Assembly: GCA_043228905.1 (NCBI GenBank)
Contig: JBHGNT010000012.1
Coordinates: forward strand, 10,602,001 to 10,666,000
Reading direction: 5' to 3'
DNA length: 64,000 nucleotides
DNA from: Azolla caroliniana
Lineage: Eukaryota > Polypodiophyta
A model generated the notes under the pieces. It had not been told where the DNA came from. It was given only the letters and a program-made list of their open reading frames with translations, and made no database searches. The position numbers and the translations under genes are program-made. Positions 44,412 through 54,893 of the stretch are shown in pieces (the stretch's first letter is position 1; the number at the start of each line of letters is the position of its first letter).

Positions 44412-45029
44412 TGTTAGGAAACAGGTCCTTCCGGATGGGAATTGAGTAGGGCCGAAACCGGATGAGGAGTACCCGGCTACGGAAGACCCAGTGAGAACCG
44501 GATGAGGAGAACCCGGCAAGAGCCGGATGGTGAAGGCCCGGTGAGAAGTGCTCACCGGATGAAGGGACATATTCGTAAATATGTTTCCTGAGAGTCCATC
44601 GGGGCTATATTTGTAAATAGCCGAAAATTTATATTAGTATAAATATGACTTAGGGCAAACTCTGTTTTGTGTGGAGGTCGTTGTAGTTGTTGTGTTCTTG
44701 TTGGCGCAAGACTGCAGAGCGCGTAATTGTGTATAGAGAGAGAGAGAGAGAGGATGAGGTCGTTGCCTCTGTTGTAACTGCCACTTGTGGCGAAGATAGC
44801 AAGCTCGAGGTCGTTGCCTCGGTGCTTTACTATTGTACATTTTGATATATAGTGATAGTTTGCAGTCTGTGGGCTGCCGTGGTTTTTCCCTAGTTTGGGT
44901 TTTTTCCACATTAACATTCTGTGTACTCTTCTCCTCACTGTGTCGTGCGTTCATTACCCATTTTTCTGTGTTTGATTTTAGACTCGGTTGTGGCCGAGTG
45001 TTGTGCAAAGGGAGGGTGCATTCCTGACA
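44412..45029 (+). repeat. 3' LTR of Copia-C
   Basis: 618 bp, TGTTAGGAAACAGG...TCCTGACA. It is shorter than the 5' LTR because of fewer minisatellite units and a shorter GA tract (44737-44753). The purine tract 'gaagggggag' lies at 44400-44409. Confidence 0.94.
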
Positions 45030-45035
45030 TTATAC

Positions 45036-45485
45036 TGTCATGATATGGCAAGACTCGAACCCATGACCTTATGGTATATGGGTCGAGCTCTTAACCATCA
45101 CACCATCTATTGTAATTTGTAGAATATTATTTTCATTTATGCTTTATTATAAGAAATTAATGTATATTCCAGATTTCTCTAGAACATTCTAGAAGCTTCA
45201 GGACTACTCCTGAGAGCACTATGAAAGGAGGCACAAGGCATTGTTGTGAACCAAATTGGTTCAACGCCAGTCTTAAGCCTCATAGCCATCTTGTACTTAC
45301 TCTTCCTATAATATATCATCTATCATCATCATCTCTCTCTCTCTCTCGTCCTCACTATCTCTCTCTCTCTCTTCTCTTCTCTTTCCTCCCTCTCGGGAGT
45401 CTTACGCAGTCCCGTCCTCTTAGTACTAATAGTACTTCCCTTCTCTAGTACTAATTCTCTCTCTGTTTTAGTACTATTCATGACA
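45036..45485 (+). repeat. 5' LTR of Gypsy-L
   Basis: Has perfect inverted ends TGTCATGA/TCATGACA. From the left edge it contains an antisense tRNA-like segment (about 45050-45105), a four-unit heat-shock-element array (45182-45199), a TATA-like region at about 45220 and CT microsatellites downstream. Confidence 0.93.
45182..45199 (+). promoter_or_regulatory. Heat-shock-element-like array in Gypsy-L 5' LTR
   Basis: Reads GAAcaTTCtaGAAgcTTC, four alternating GAA/TTC units with exact 2-bp spacing, the consensus for heat-shock transcription factor trimers. It lies about 35 bp upstream of the position of the TATA box, as in the 3' LTR. Confidence 0.65.
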
Positions 45486-45553
45486 GTTTGAACCAATTTC
45501 CCTCTCTAGTCTTTCTTTTGGTTCCCCTCATCCTCTTATCCTTTTTCTATACA

Positions 45554-46545
45554 ATGGCTTCTGTTAGCGCCCAGGAATACCAATCCGTTTTCTCCAAACT
45601 ACAGTGTCTAAAAGGAAAAATTGTTGCCTTGGAACAAGAAAACCGGCGGTTGTTAGGGGATCTTCAACAAATCGCACTAGAAAAACAGCAAACGCAGCAA
45701 CAACATGGGGAGTTAGCTTTACGTGTGCAACAACTTGAAGCAACATTGCAACAACAAGGATCAAGTCCCCACGGATTTCATAAAGAGCCCAAGATTGGAC
45801 TTCCTGTGAAATTTGATGGAACGCGATCGCAATTTAGGGGATTCCTCAATCAGGTACGCTTAATCATTCAAATGCATCCTTCTCAATACCCCACTAATGC
45901 ATCCCGAGTCGGCCTAATAGGCACGTTGTTTAGCGGCTCAGTCTTGGCATGGTTTGCTCCGCTTCTGGAAAAACAATCGCCCTTACTGAATAACTTTGAA
46001 GACTTTATTAGTGAGTTTAAAGCTTGCTTTGGAGATACAGACAGCATCCGGACGACGATCAACAAAATCTGACGATTGCGTCAAGGCGATCGTCCAGCCT
46101 CTACCTACACGGAGGATTTCCGTCTACTCTCTTCAGATATCCCCTGGGATGATCATGCACTAATAGAGCAGTTTCACTACGGCCTACGAAACGATGTCAA
46201 AGATCTACTTTTAACATTCCCCGAAGAACAAAAGTCTCTTACGGAGGCAATTAGTCAAGCGGTCCGATGTGACAACCGCCTTTTCGAACAATATTCGGAA
46301 CATCAATTACAGATACCACGCTTTAGGCCGGAGGCCACTTACGCCCCAGTCGCGGCTAAACCGTTTGCACGAGACATACCTCAAGCAAATACTCCGACAC
46401 CGATGGAGATCGATACCATGCGTCGACGTGGCCCATTATCGGAAGAAGAAAGGCAACGACGTCGTGCAAATTGATTATGTCTTCATTGCGGTGGACCAGG
46501 GCATATCGCAATCAATTGTCCCCATAGGCCAAGAAGACAGGTAAA
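45554..46545 (+). pseudogene. Gypsy-L gag
   Basis: The ATG at 45554 (MASVSAQEYQ) begins a gag with an N-terminal coiled coil (about residues 15-70), then the retrotransposon gag core (PVKFDGTRSQFRGFLNQ, WFAPLLEKQSPLLNNFEDFISEFKACFGD). A CCHC knuckle, CLHCGGPGHIAINC, is encoded at about 46477-46520. TGA codons at 46070 and 46472 interrupt the same frame. Each looks like a single substitution. Confidence 0.88.
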
Positions 46546-46689
46546 TCAAATCGTAGCATGTACTAAACCCGAGTCAATTCTTCCCTTAGGAGTGTCTAAT
46601 AGTATTAATAGTACTAATAGCCCAAGTATCTCAAACAAATTTGAAATCCTTAGTCAATTAGATGAAGAGTTAAACGATTGAGTCCAGCC

Positions 46690-48866
46690 AAAATAGGAGT
46701 CGTTTGGTTGGACAGCCCTAGATCTGTACAACCCATTAGTGGTTCCATTCCCTCCAAGCAAGTTAGCAATGTGTTCCTAGCCCAAGTCATGGTTAGTACT
46801 AAAAGTACTCCCCTAGTACAAGTCCTGGCACTTTTAGATTCCGAAGCCAAATCCTGTTTCATGGATCGAAATTTTGCCCAAATTTTGCCCAAGCTTCTCA
46901 GATATCCTTAAGAAAACTTCCTTGCCCCGCATTTGTAGTAGTCATTAACGGTCGTCCCATTGCTTCCGGGAATATTGTAGAAGAGTCAGAACCCATTCAG
47001 GTTGTCCTAGGTAGTTTTGTGTGTGTAGTATCATTTAATATAATTAGTAGTCCAGAGCATCCCATTGTCCTGGGATTACCTTGGTTTGAACTACATAATC
47101 CAGACATAGATTGGAGAACAAGAGAAGTCCGATATTGACAACCCCATGAATCTACTCATCGAGTTTCGACCATTTCACTACGTCAACTATGCGAAGAAGG
47201 ACACAAGGAGGCAATGTTCCTATTTGCCATATCAGTACATCCTTCCAGCAATATAAAGGAGGAATCCTTAGTGCAACTTCCGGCAAAATATCATCCTTAT
47301 GCCGACGTATTTGACAAGGTAAAAGCCGGTACTCTTCCTCATCATCGTCCCTACAATTGTCCCATCAATTTACAACCAGGAGCAGAGCCACCATGGGGAC
47401 CAATTTACAACTTGTCACCCACCGAGTTAGAAGTCCTTCGAGCCTACATAGAGGAGAACTTGGCAAGCGGGTTTATTCGTCATTCGAAATCTCCGGCCGG
47501 AGCACCCATCTTCTTTGTCAAGAAGAAAGATGGCTCACTTCGTCTTGTCGTTGATTACCGCGGCTTAAATAAGGTCACCATCCAGAATAGGTATGCACTT
47601 CCTCTTATATCAAGTCTTTTAGAGCGAGTTAATGGTGCCAAGTTTTTTACAAAAATCGATCTACGAGGAGCGTATAACCTCGTGCGGATCCGACCGGGAG
47701 ATGAATGGAAGACCGCCTTTCGCACGCGGTATGGGCATTTCGAATATACTGTTATGTCGTTCGGTCTAACCAATGCACCCGCCGCAGTCTTCCAACACAT
47801 GGCAAATGATATATTCAGAGAACTCTTGGATATCTGTTTGATCATCTATCTGGATTATCTATTGATTTATTCGAAGACTCGGGAAGAGCACTATTCTCAT
47901 GTACTATTAATACTAAACCGACTCCGCAAGAATGGTCTTTATGCCAAGCTAGAAAAATGTAGCTTTGACTGCAAGCAAGTGGAATTTCTAGGCTACGTTA
48001 TCTCCTCAAAGGGCATCTCCATGGATCCAACTAAAGTCCAAATTGTGCTAGAGTGGCAAATTCCATGGTCAGTATGAGATGTACAATGTTTTCTAGGTTT
48101 TGCTAACTTCTACCGCAAGTTTATACAAGATTACTCGAAGATTATTTTACCTCTCACACAACTTAGGAAGAAGAGACAAACATTTCTTTGGTCCAATGAA
48201 GCGGACATGGCTTTTCGGCATCTTAAGAAAGCCTTTACATCAACACCTATTCTAGCTCATGTGGATACAAGCAAACCATTCATCATGGAGGCCGACGCAT
48301 CAGATTTCGCCCTCAATAGGATCCTTTCTCAACAAGGAGATAAAGAAGAGTTATATCTTGTGGCTTTCCATTCGCACAAGTTCGATGCTGCGGAAATCAA
48401 CTACGAAATACATGACAAGGAGTTATTAGCCATCGTGGATTCATTTGTGAAATGGCGGCATTTTTTGGAGGGCTCTCCACATCAGGTCATCGTCTTCAGT
48501 GATCACAAGAATCTTTCCTATTTCCAGAACGCTCATGTGCTAAATCGACAGCAAGCTAGGTGGGCTCAATTCCTCACACGTTTTGATTTCAAAATCGCAT
48601 ATCGATCGGGGAAGCAGCAAGGAAAGGCAGATGCATTATCACGACGTTCATATCTTGCACCTCGTCTTGGTGATCCAACGTTCGATAATCAAAAGCAAGT
48701 AATCTTGGGACCAACACGATTGCACACAACGCAGATTTTTCACACCCCAATGGATTCCCAGATTACCGACACGATACGTGCGAACTTGAAGACGAACAAT
48801 TTTGCTCAAGACATTCTGGCGCACATTGATACCTCTCGGGCATCCTGTTCCCAGTCTCAACAACCA
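46690..48866 (+). pseudogene. Gypsy-L pol, first part: protease remnant, RT, RNase H
   Basis: A weak protease segment (LLDSEAKSCFMD, about 46825) has lost the active-site Gly. RT from about 47270 includes FIRHSKSPAGAPIFFVKKKDGSLRLVVDYRGLNK. The catalytic motif is YLDY instead of YLDD (about 47850), which would abolish catalysis. A TGA at about 48075 separates RT from the connection and RNase H (EADASDFALN, HDKELLAIVDSF). The coding sequence is interrupted at 48866 by Gypsy-M. Confidence 0.93.
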
Positions 48867-48871
48867 GGTAT

Positions 48872-49342
48872 TGTCAAGACTGAGAGAGAGAAAGAGAGAG
48901 AAAAAGAGATAGAGAGATAATTGAAAGAGAATTATTATATTGAAGCGTAAAATGGATTACAAAGAGTAGGCTACAAAATGGCATTGAACCAATTTAGGTT
49001 TGGGATGGGTGGTAGATCCCTATTTATAAGTAATAGAGAACTCTCTAGAATATTCTAGGTTATCCTAGAATGTAGAGTAATCTAGAAGATCTCTAGAGTA
49101 TTCTAGAAGGTTCTAGTGGTATAAAACACTCTAGAATATTCTAGGTCATTCTAGAATGTAGAGTAATATAGAATATTCCTATGATATTAGATTTCATATT
49201 CTAGAGACTATACATATAAGAATATTAATACAATGGTTAAGGATTTGACATGTGTACAACAAGGTCGTGGGTTCAAATCCTTTCGAGTCATAATGTGAGT
49301 GTCATGATCCTTTCGATGCATGATGTGACTGTTATCATGACA
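48872..49342 (-). repeat. 3' LTR of Gypsy-M (complete)
   Basis: 471 bp; on the minus strand TGTCATGATAACAG...CTCAGTCTTGACA. The order on that strand is antisense tRNA-like segment, CTAGAATATTCTAG-type repeats, TATAAATA (49028-49021), a transcribed leader (49020-48969) and a CT-rich end. Confidence 0.93.
49038..49156 (-). promoter_or_regulatory. Heat-shock-element-like clusters in Gypsy-M 3' LTR
   Basis: Three runs of GAA/TTC units on a strict 5-bp period: 49038-49055 (four units, one mismatch), 49096-49113 (four units, one mismatch) and 49134-49156 (five units, one mismatch). The first lies about 10 bp from the TATA-like TATAAATA. The other LTR carries the same clusters at 52535-52653. Confidence 0.6.
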
Positions 49343-49345
49343 CTA

Positions 49346-52300
49346 TCCCCCTTCTTCGACGACACGTCTCACGGGTCGTAGGGTTTGTATTAGGACCTGG
49401 TTTACAAGGATATTGGCGATGAAATGCATTGACGAGTTCTGCAGCATTAGAAAGATTTGTGGCAGGTTCCCAAGTTCGATCATTGGGGGTATAGCCTAGC
49501 CAATCGACCAAGTAATACAACTTGTTGCGCACAATTTTAGAATCGAGAATGGCAGCAACTTCAAATTCAGGCCCGTCCAAGAACTCGACAGGTGGTGGGG
49601 GTGTCGTAAGACGGCCCGGAATTGAACTTGTAGTATAAGGTTCCAAAAGGGATACATGAAACACCGGATGAAGATGCATGTGCGGAGGGAGGTCAAGACG
49701 AAATGCAACATCACTTATCTTACCAGTGATCATGTAAGGGCCAAAACGTTGGTAATCCAATTTACTACAAGGTCGAGTGGTCTTGATGTTGTGTTGGAGA
49801 AGCCATACATGATCCCCAATGCGGAACTTTTTTGAGGAGTCTAGACGATGACGATCGGCAAGCCTCTTGTGTGTAAATTGAGCATCGTGCAAATTGTGGA
49901 GAATGTTAGCTTGAATTTCTTGGAGGCGACTAAGACGATCCTCGGCAGCAGGGTTGGTAGGAACTTCTGGATGCGCATTCATCGTCCATCGAGGATGACA
50001 GCCCGTATTTGCGAAAAATGGGGAATATCCTGTAGAAGAATGGGCTGAGTTGTTGTAAGCGAATTCCGCCAAGTGCAAAAATGCAACCCAATCATCTTAT
50101 TGATAGTTGATGAAACAACGAAGATATTGTTCCAATGTCTGGTTGGTACGCTCTGTTTGGCCATTTGTTTCAGGATGATAGCCCGAAGAAAGCTTAACTG
50201 AAATGTGGAGAAGTTTGAACAGGTGCTTCCAAAACTTTGAGATGAATTGTGGACCACGATCACTAATAATATCATCTGGCAGACCATGATGCTTAAATAC
50301 CTCCCGCATAACGAGATCAGCCGTCTCTTGACTAGTAATCGACTTTGTACATGGCAAGAAATGTGCCATTTTGGTAAATCGATCAACCACTGTGAGAATT
50401 GCATCAAAACCTTTTGAAACTGGGAGATCAGTAATGAAGTCCAAGGATATAGACTTCCAAGGTGTTTCCGGAATGGGAAGTGGTTGTAGTAAGCCATAGG
50501 GTCGGTGACGAGGATTCTTTGATCGACAACATATATCACAACTCCGAACATACTCCTCAACAAAATGACGAAGGCGAGGCCACCAATAGCGTCGAGAAAT
50601 TAATTCTAGAGTCTTGTGAACTCCAAAATGACCAGCCATTGGTGAGTCATGGCAATGTTGCAAAACTTGTAGCCGTGGGGGACCATCAGGAACATACAAT
50701 AAATTTTGTCGAAATAGAAAACCATCATGCCAATAGAACTGACAATAGTCATTACGAGGATTTTTCGACTGTGAGCAAGAAGCACGATCCGGGACGATAT
50801 GATCCAAAACATCCTTGACGAAATCATCAGTGGCCATATGATCTCGAACGGAATCAAGAAGAGTGGAATTTTCAAGAGCTGTTATGGCGTTAACTACCAT
50901 TAATCGTAATCGATTAGGACCCAAAAGGATTTGTTTTTGATGCTCAAAAGTAGGTTCCCCTGGACGAAGTTCCATATAAGAGCGCCGAGAAAGAGCATCT
51001 GCTTTGCCTTGCTGCATCCCAGGGCGATATATGATGATAAAGTCGAAGTGAGTCAAAAATTGCGCCCACCGGGCTTGTCGCCGACTCAAGACTCGAGCAT
51101 TTTGGAAGTAAGTCAGGTTCTTATGATCATTGTAGACAATGATCTGCTGAGAAGAACCTTCTAGGAAATGTCGCCATTGTTGAAACGAATCCACGATTGC
51201 AAGAAGCTCTTTGTCATGGATCTCATAGTTGATCTTTGCAGCTTCAAACTTTCGTGAATGAAAGGCGACAGGGTGTAGTTGTCCATCATCTCCAGTCTGC
51301 GAGAGGACACTCCCTAGTGCAAAATCGGATGCATCGGCTTCGAGGATGAAGCGTTTTGTTGGGTCGACATGTGTTAAGATAGGTGCCGTTGTAAATGCTT
51401 GTTTTAAGCTTTCGAATGCCTCGGATGCATCTGAACTCCATATAAATGGTTGATCTTTATGTGTGAGCTGAGTAAGCGGAAGCACAACCTTGGAATAATC
51501 TTTAATAAATTTTCGATAAAAATTTGCAAACCCGAGAAAACATTGCACATCACGCACTGAAAGGGGCGTTTGCCACTCTAAAATTGCATGTACCTTCATG
51601 GGGTCCATAGCAATACCATTTGACGATACAACATACCCCAAAAATTCCACTTGATTCTGGCCGAAACTACACTTTTCTAATTTTGCGTAGAGACCATATT
51701 CTCGGAGTCGGCACAGTACTTGACGAACATGTGCATCATGCTCCTCTTGGGTCTTTGAGTAGATTAAAATATCATCTAAGTAAACTATAGTGAAGATATC
51801 AAGAAAATCTCGAAAAATATCGTTCGCCATATGTTGGAAAACAGCAGGTGCATTCGTGAGACCAAATGGCATCACTGTATACTCAAAATGTTCATAGCGA
51901 GTGCGGAAAGCTGTCTTCCATTCATCCCCCGGGCGAATCCGAACTAGATTATATGCTCCGCGAAGGTCCAACTTCGTGAAATATTTTGCACCACTGAGAC
52001 GTTCCAAAAGATTCGGGATTAATGGTAGAGCATATCTATTTCGGATAGTCACTTTGTTTAGCCCTCGATAATCCACGACCAACCGAAGAGTCCCATTCTT
52101 CTTCTTAACAAAGAAGATAGGTGCACCAGCAGGGGATCTAGAATGCCGAATGAATCCGTTTGCCAGATTCTCATCAATATATTCCCGCAAAGTCTCTAGC
52201 TCTACAGGGGAGAGATTATAAATTGGGCCCCATGGAGGTTCTTTCCCTGGTTGTAAGTCAATAGGGCAGTCGTATGGCCGATGCTCCGGCAATGTATTGG

Positions 52301-52460
52301 CCTTCACCTTATCAAAGACATCTGAAAACTCCTTGTATTTCTCTGGTAGTTTAATATCCGCGTCACGTGAAGTGGATGATGGAGTTGCTACTATTGTGAA
52401 GACGAACATGGCCTCGTTCCCCCCTTCCTCCCGCAACTGTCGTAAAGAGATGGGCGATAA
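49346..52460 (-). pseudogene. Gypsy-M pol: RT, RNase H, integrase, chromodomain; one stop
   Basis: The minus-strand frame is open for 803 codons, then a single TAA (about 50098) and 247 more codons in the same frame. The stop replaces a Gln codon seen in Gypsy-L. RT has an intact YLDD (IVYLDDILIYSK, about 51775). RNase H has EADASDFALG. The integrase zinc part is FGVHKTLELISRRYWWPRLRHFVEEYVRSCDICC, the catalytic core has LDFITDLP, SDRGPQF and NGQTERTNQT, and a chromodomain ends the protein (FEVAAILDSKIVRNKLYYLVDWLGY...TWEP). The N terminus reads back into inverted LTR sequence, so no natural start exists. Confidence 0.93.
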
Positions 52461-52465
52461 CTCCG

Positions 52466-52839
52466 GGGATCTACCACCCATCCCAAACCTAAATTGGTTC
52501 AACGCCATTTTGTAGCCTATTTATAAGTAATAGAGAACTCTCTAGAATATTCTAGGTTATCCTAGAATGTAGAGTAATCTAGAAGATCTCTAGAGTATTC
52601 TAGAAGGTTCTAGTGGTATAGAACACTCTAAAATATTCTAGGTCATTCTAGAATGTAGAGTAATATAGAATATTCCTATGATATTAGATTTCATATTCTA
52701 GAGACTATACATATAAGAATATTAATACAATGGTTAAGGATTTGACATGTGTACAACAAGGTCGTGGGTTCAAATCCTTTCGAGTCATAATGTGAGTGTC
52801 ATGATCCTTTCGATGCATGATGTGACTGTTATCATGACA
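52466..52839 (-). repeat. 5' LTR of Gypsy-M (rearranged)
   Basis: Bases 52518-52839 match 49021-49342 of the other LTR. The adjoining 52 bp (52466-52517) are the reverse complement of 48969-49020 with one mismatch. The terminal CT-rich ~97 bp of the LTR are missing. Confidence 0.9.
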
Positions 52840-52844
52840 GGTAT

Positions 52845-54234
52845 GGACTACCGACAATTCGAATATCATGATGGTTTGTTATTCTTTAAAAAGCTTGTAT
52901 ATGTCCCCGATTGCTCCTGTCGCCTTCAAATCGTCCAAAGTTGTCACAACACCCATATGGCGGGACATTTCGGTAGCACTAAGACGTTGGATCTAGTTCA
53001 ATGATCCTTTTGGTGGCCCCATATGCGACGTTTTGTCGACGACTACGTTCGGACCTGTGATGCTTGCTACCGAGCAAAGATGCCACAACACCATCCATAT
53101 GGCTTGTTGGAACCCTTACCGATTCCAAGTAAGCCGTGGCAGTCTATTTGTCTTGACTTTATCACAAATCTGCCAGTCTTGAAGGGGTTCGATGCTATCT
53201 TAATCGTCGTCGATCGATATACGAAGATGGCACATTTTGTGTTGTGTACTAAGGCCATCACTAGCGAGGAAACCGCCACCCTTGTCATGCGTGAGGTATT
53301 TCGGCATCATGGCCTTCCAGACAGAATCATCAGTGACCGAGGACCGCAATTCGTCTCCAAATTTTGCCAGCATCTCTTCAAGATGCTCAAGGTCTCTTGC
53401 AACCTCTCCTCTGGCTACCATCCTCAGACCGATGGGCAAGCGGAATGAACAAACCAAACGTTGGAGCAATATCTCCGGTGTTTCCTGAGTTATCAACAAG
53501 ACGATTGGGCCGAGATTCTCTATTTTGCGGAGTTTGCATATAATAATGTTGTTCACTCCTCGACTCGAGTCTCCCCATTCTACGCTTATACCGGTTCTCA
53601 TCCTCGTTGGTCGGTGATCGACACCCCGGAGCTACCTACCAATCCTCGTGCCGAGGATCATTTGGAGAGACTACGCAAGATCCAGATGGATCTCTCTACT
53701 CATCTTCGTCATGCTCAACAGACATAGAAGACTTACATAGATTGTCATCGGCTTCCCTCCTCTTTTGCAATCAAAGATTGAGTATGGTTTTTACATCGTC
53801 ACATCAAGACTACTCGACTGTGCGACAAGTTGGATTATCGACGACTCGGTCCTTTCCGTATTACCAGTAAGGTTAATGATGTCACGTTCTGCCTTGATCT
53901 TCCTCCGCATCTTCGGATACATCCGATCTTCCATAGTTCTCTTCTTGAACCTTATAAAGCAAACATTATTCCCGATCGTGTTACACCACCGCCGCCCTCG
54001 CTTGAGTTAGACGTCGGCCCAAAGTATGAAGTTGTTGCCATCCTCGACTCCAAATTTGTTCGCAACAAACTTTATTATTTGGTCAATTGGCCCGACTATA
54101 GTCTGAGCAAAAGTACTTGGGAGCCCGTCGCCAATGCTCAGGATCTTCTTGCTGATTTTCACAAACAGTATCCCGACAAACCCGGTCCTCAATCAGCATC
54201 GACTCATACACTTGTCGTCTTAAGGGGGGGATAG
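52845..54234 (+). pseudogene. Gypsy-L pol, second part: integrase and chromodomain
   Basis: Resumes after Gypsy-M. The zinc part is HMAGHFGSTKTLDL...CDACYRAK. The core has LDFITNLP, SDRGPQF and TDGQAE followed by a TGA (53447). Further stops or shifts occur at about 53003, 53727 and 53780. The chromodomain is at 54026-54150 (YEVVAILDSKFVRNKLYYLVNWPDY...TWEP). The final stop TAG lies in the purine tract 'aaggggggatag' just before the 3' LTR. Confidence 0.92.
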
Positions 54235-54595
54235 TGTCATGATATGGCAAGGCTCGAACCCATGACCTTATGGTATGGGTCAAGCTCTTAACCATCACAC
54301 CATCTATTGTAATTTGTAAGATATTATTTTCATTTATGCTTTATTATAAGAAATTAATGTATATTCCAGATTTCTCTAGAACATTCTAGAAGCTTCAGGA
54401 CTACTCCTGAGAGCACTATAAAAGGAGGCACAAGGCATTGTTGTGAACCAAATTGGTTCAACGCTAATCTTAGGCCTCATAGCCATCTTGTACTTACTCT
54501 TCCTATAATATATCATCTATCATCATCATCTCTCTCTCTCTCTCTTCTCTTCTCTTTCCTCCCTCTCGGGAGTCTTACGAAGTCCCGTCCTCTTG
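54235..54595 (+). repeat. Truncated 3' LTR of Gypsy-L
   Basis: Matches the first ~360 bp of the 5' LTR and stops at 'ccgtcctctt', where unrelated sequence begins. It keeps the heat-shock-like array GAAcaTTCtaGAAgcTTC (54379-54396) and a good TATA box TATAAAAG (54417-54424). Confidence 0.92.
54379..54424 (+). promoter_or_regulatory. Heat-shock-like array and TATA box in Gypsy-L 3' LTR
   Basis: The four-unit array is identical to that of the 5' LTR and is followed 20 bp later by TATAAAAG. In the 5' LTR the TATA box has become TATGAAAG. Confidence 0.65.
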
Positions 54596-54844
54596 GAACT
54601 CATGAGACATAGGAGAAGTTGTCGAAGGACAACCATGCAACCACACAAATCTCATTCAAAGAACAACCCAAATTTTCTTTAGCCCCATGACTCCTACTGA
54701 TGTGACAAGTCAATAAAGGGCTATTCATGCTTCTGCAATTCATCACACACGCTTCCCTTGGTCGTGTAGGAGATGTCTCCAATTCTGGATCGAGACCCAT
54801 AGGTATATGTATAAATATGCTTGCTACATGGGTTGAGTTCCCAT

Positions 54845-54893
<49 letters not shown>

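Larger units (their letters stand above)
40011..45029 (+). mobile_element. Copia-C: full-length but defective Copia element
   Basis: Both LTRs are present and the 5-bp duplication TTATA is perfect (40006-40010, 45030-45034). The order is LTR, primer site (40685-40696), gag, protease, integrase, RT, RNase H, purine tract, LTR. Gag has a large internal deletion, and pol carries stops. It belongs to the Copia-A/B family. Confidence 0.96.
48872..52839 (-). mobile_element. Gypsy-M: inverted chromovirus lacking gag
   Basis: It is flanked by GGTAT on both sides (48867-48871, 52840-52844), which proves a single insertion into Gypsy-L. On the minus strand it has a 5' LTR without its terminal part, a pol starting directly after it, and a complete 3' LTR. 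Gag, protease and primer-binding site are absent. A 52-bp LTR segment is inverted at the 5' LTR/pol junction. The two shared 322-bp LTR parts differ at only about two positions, so the insertion is recent. Confidence 0.94.
45036..54595 (+). mobile_element. Gypsy-L: chromovirus split by Gypsy-M
   Basis: The 5' LTR is 45036-45485 and a truncated 3' LTR is 54235-54595. In between lie gag, degraded protease, RT, RNase H, integrase and a C-terminal chromodomain. Gypsy-M (48872-52839) inserted between RNase H and integrase with duplication GGTAT. The chromodomain places it among plant chromoviruses. Stops and an altered RT active site show it is dead. Confidence 0.94.

Noticed and set aside
52466-52508. 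Start of Gypsy-M pol as MALNQFRFGMGG
   Set aside because: These residues come from the inverted LTR segment, not from a natural gag or protease N terminus.
54849-54892. CA repeat as a functional element
   Set aside because: Simple microsatellite within LINE-flanking sequence, with no sign of function.
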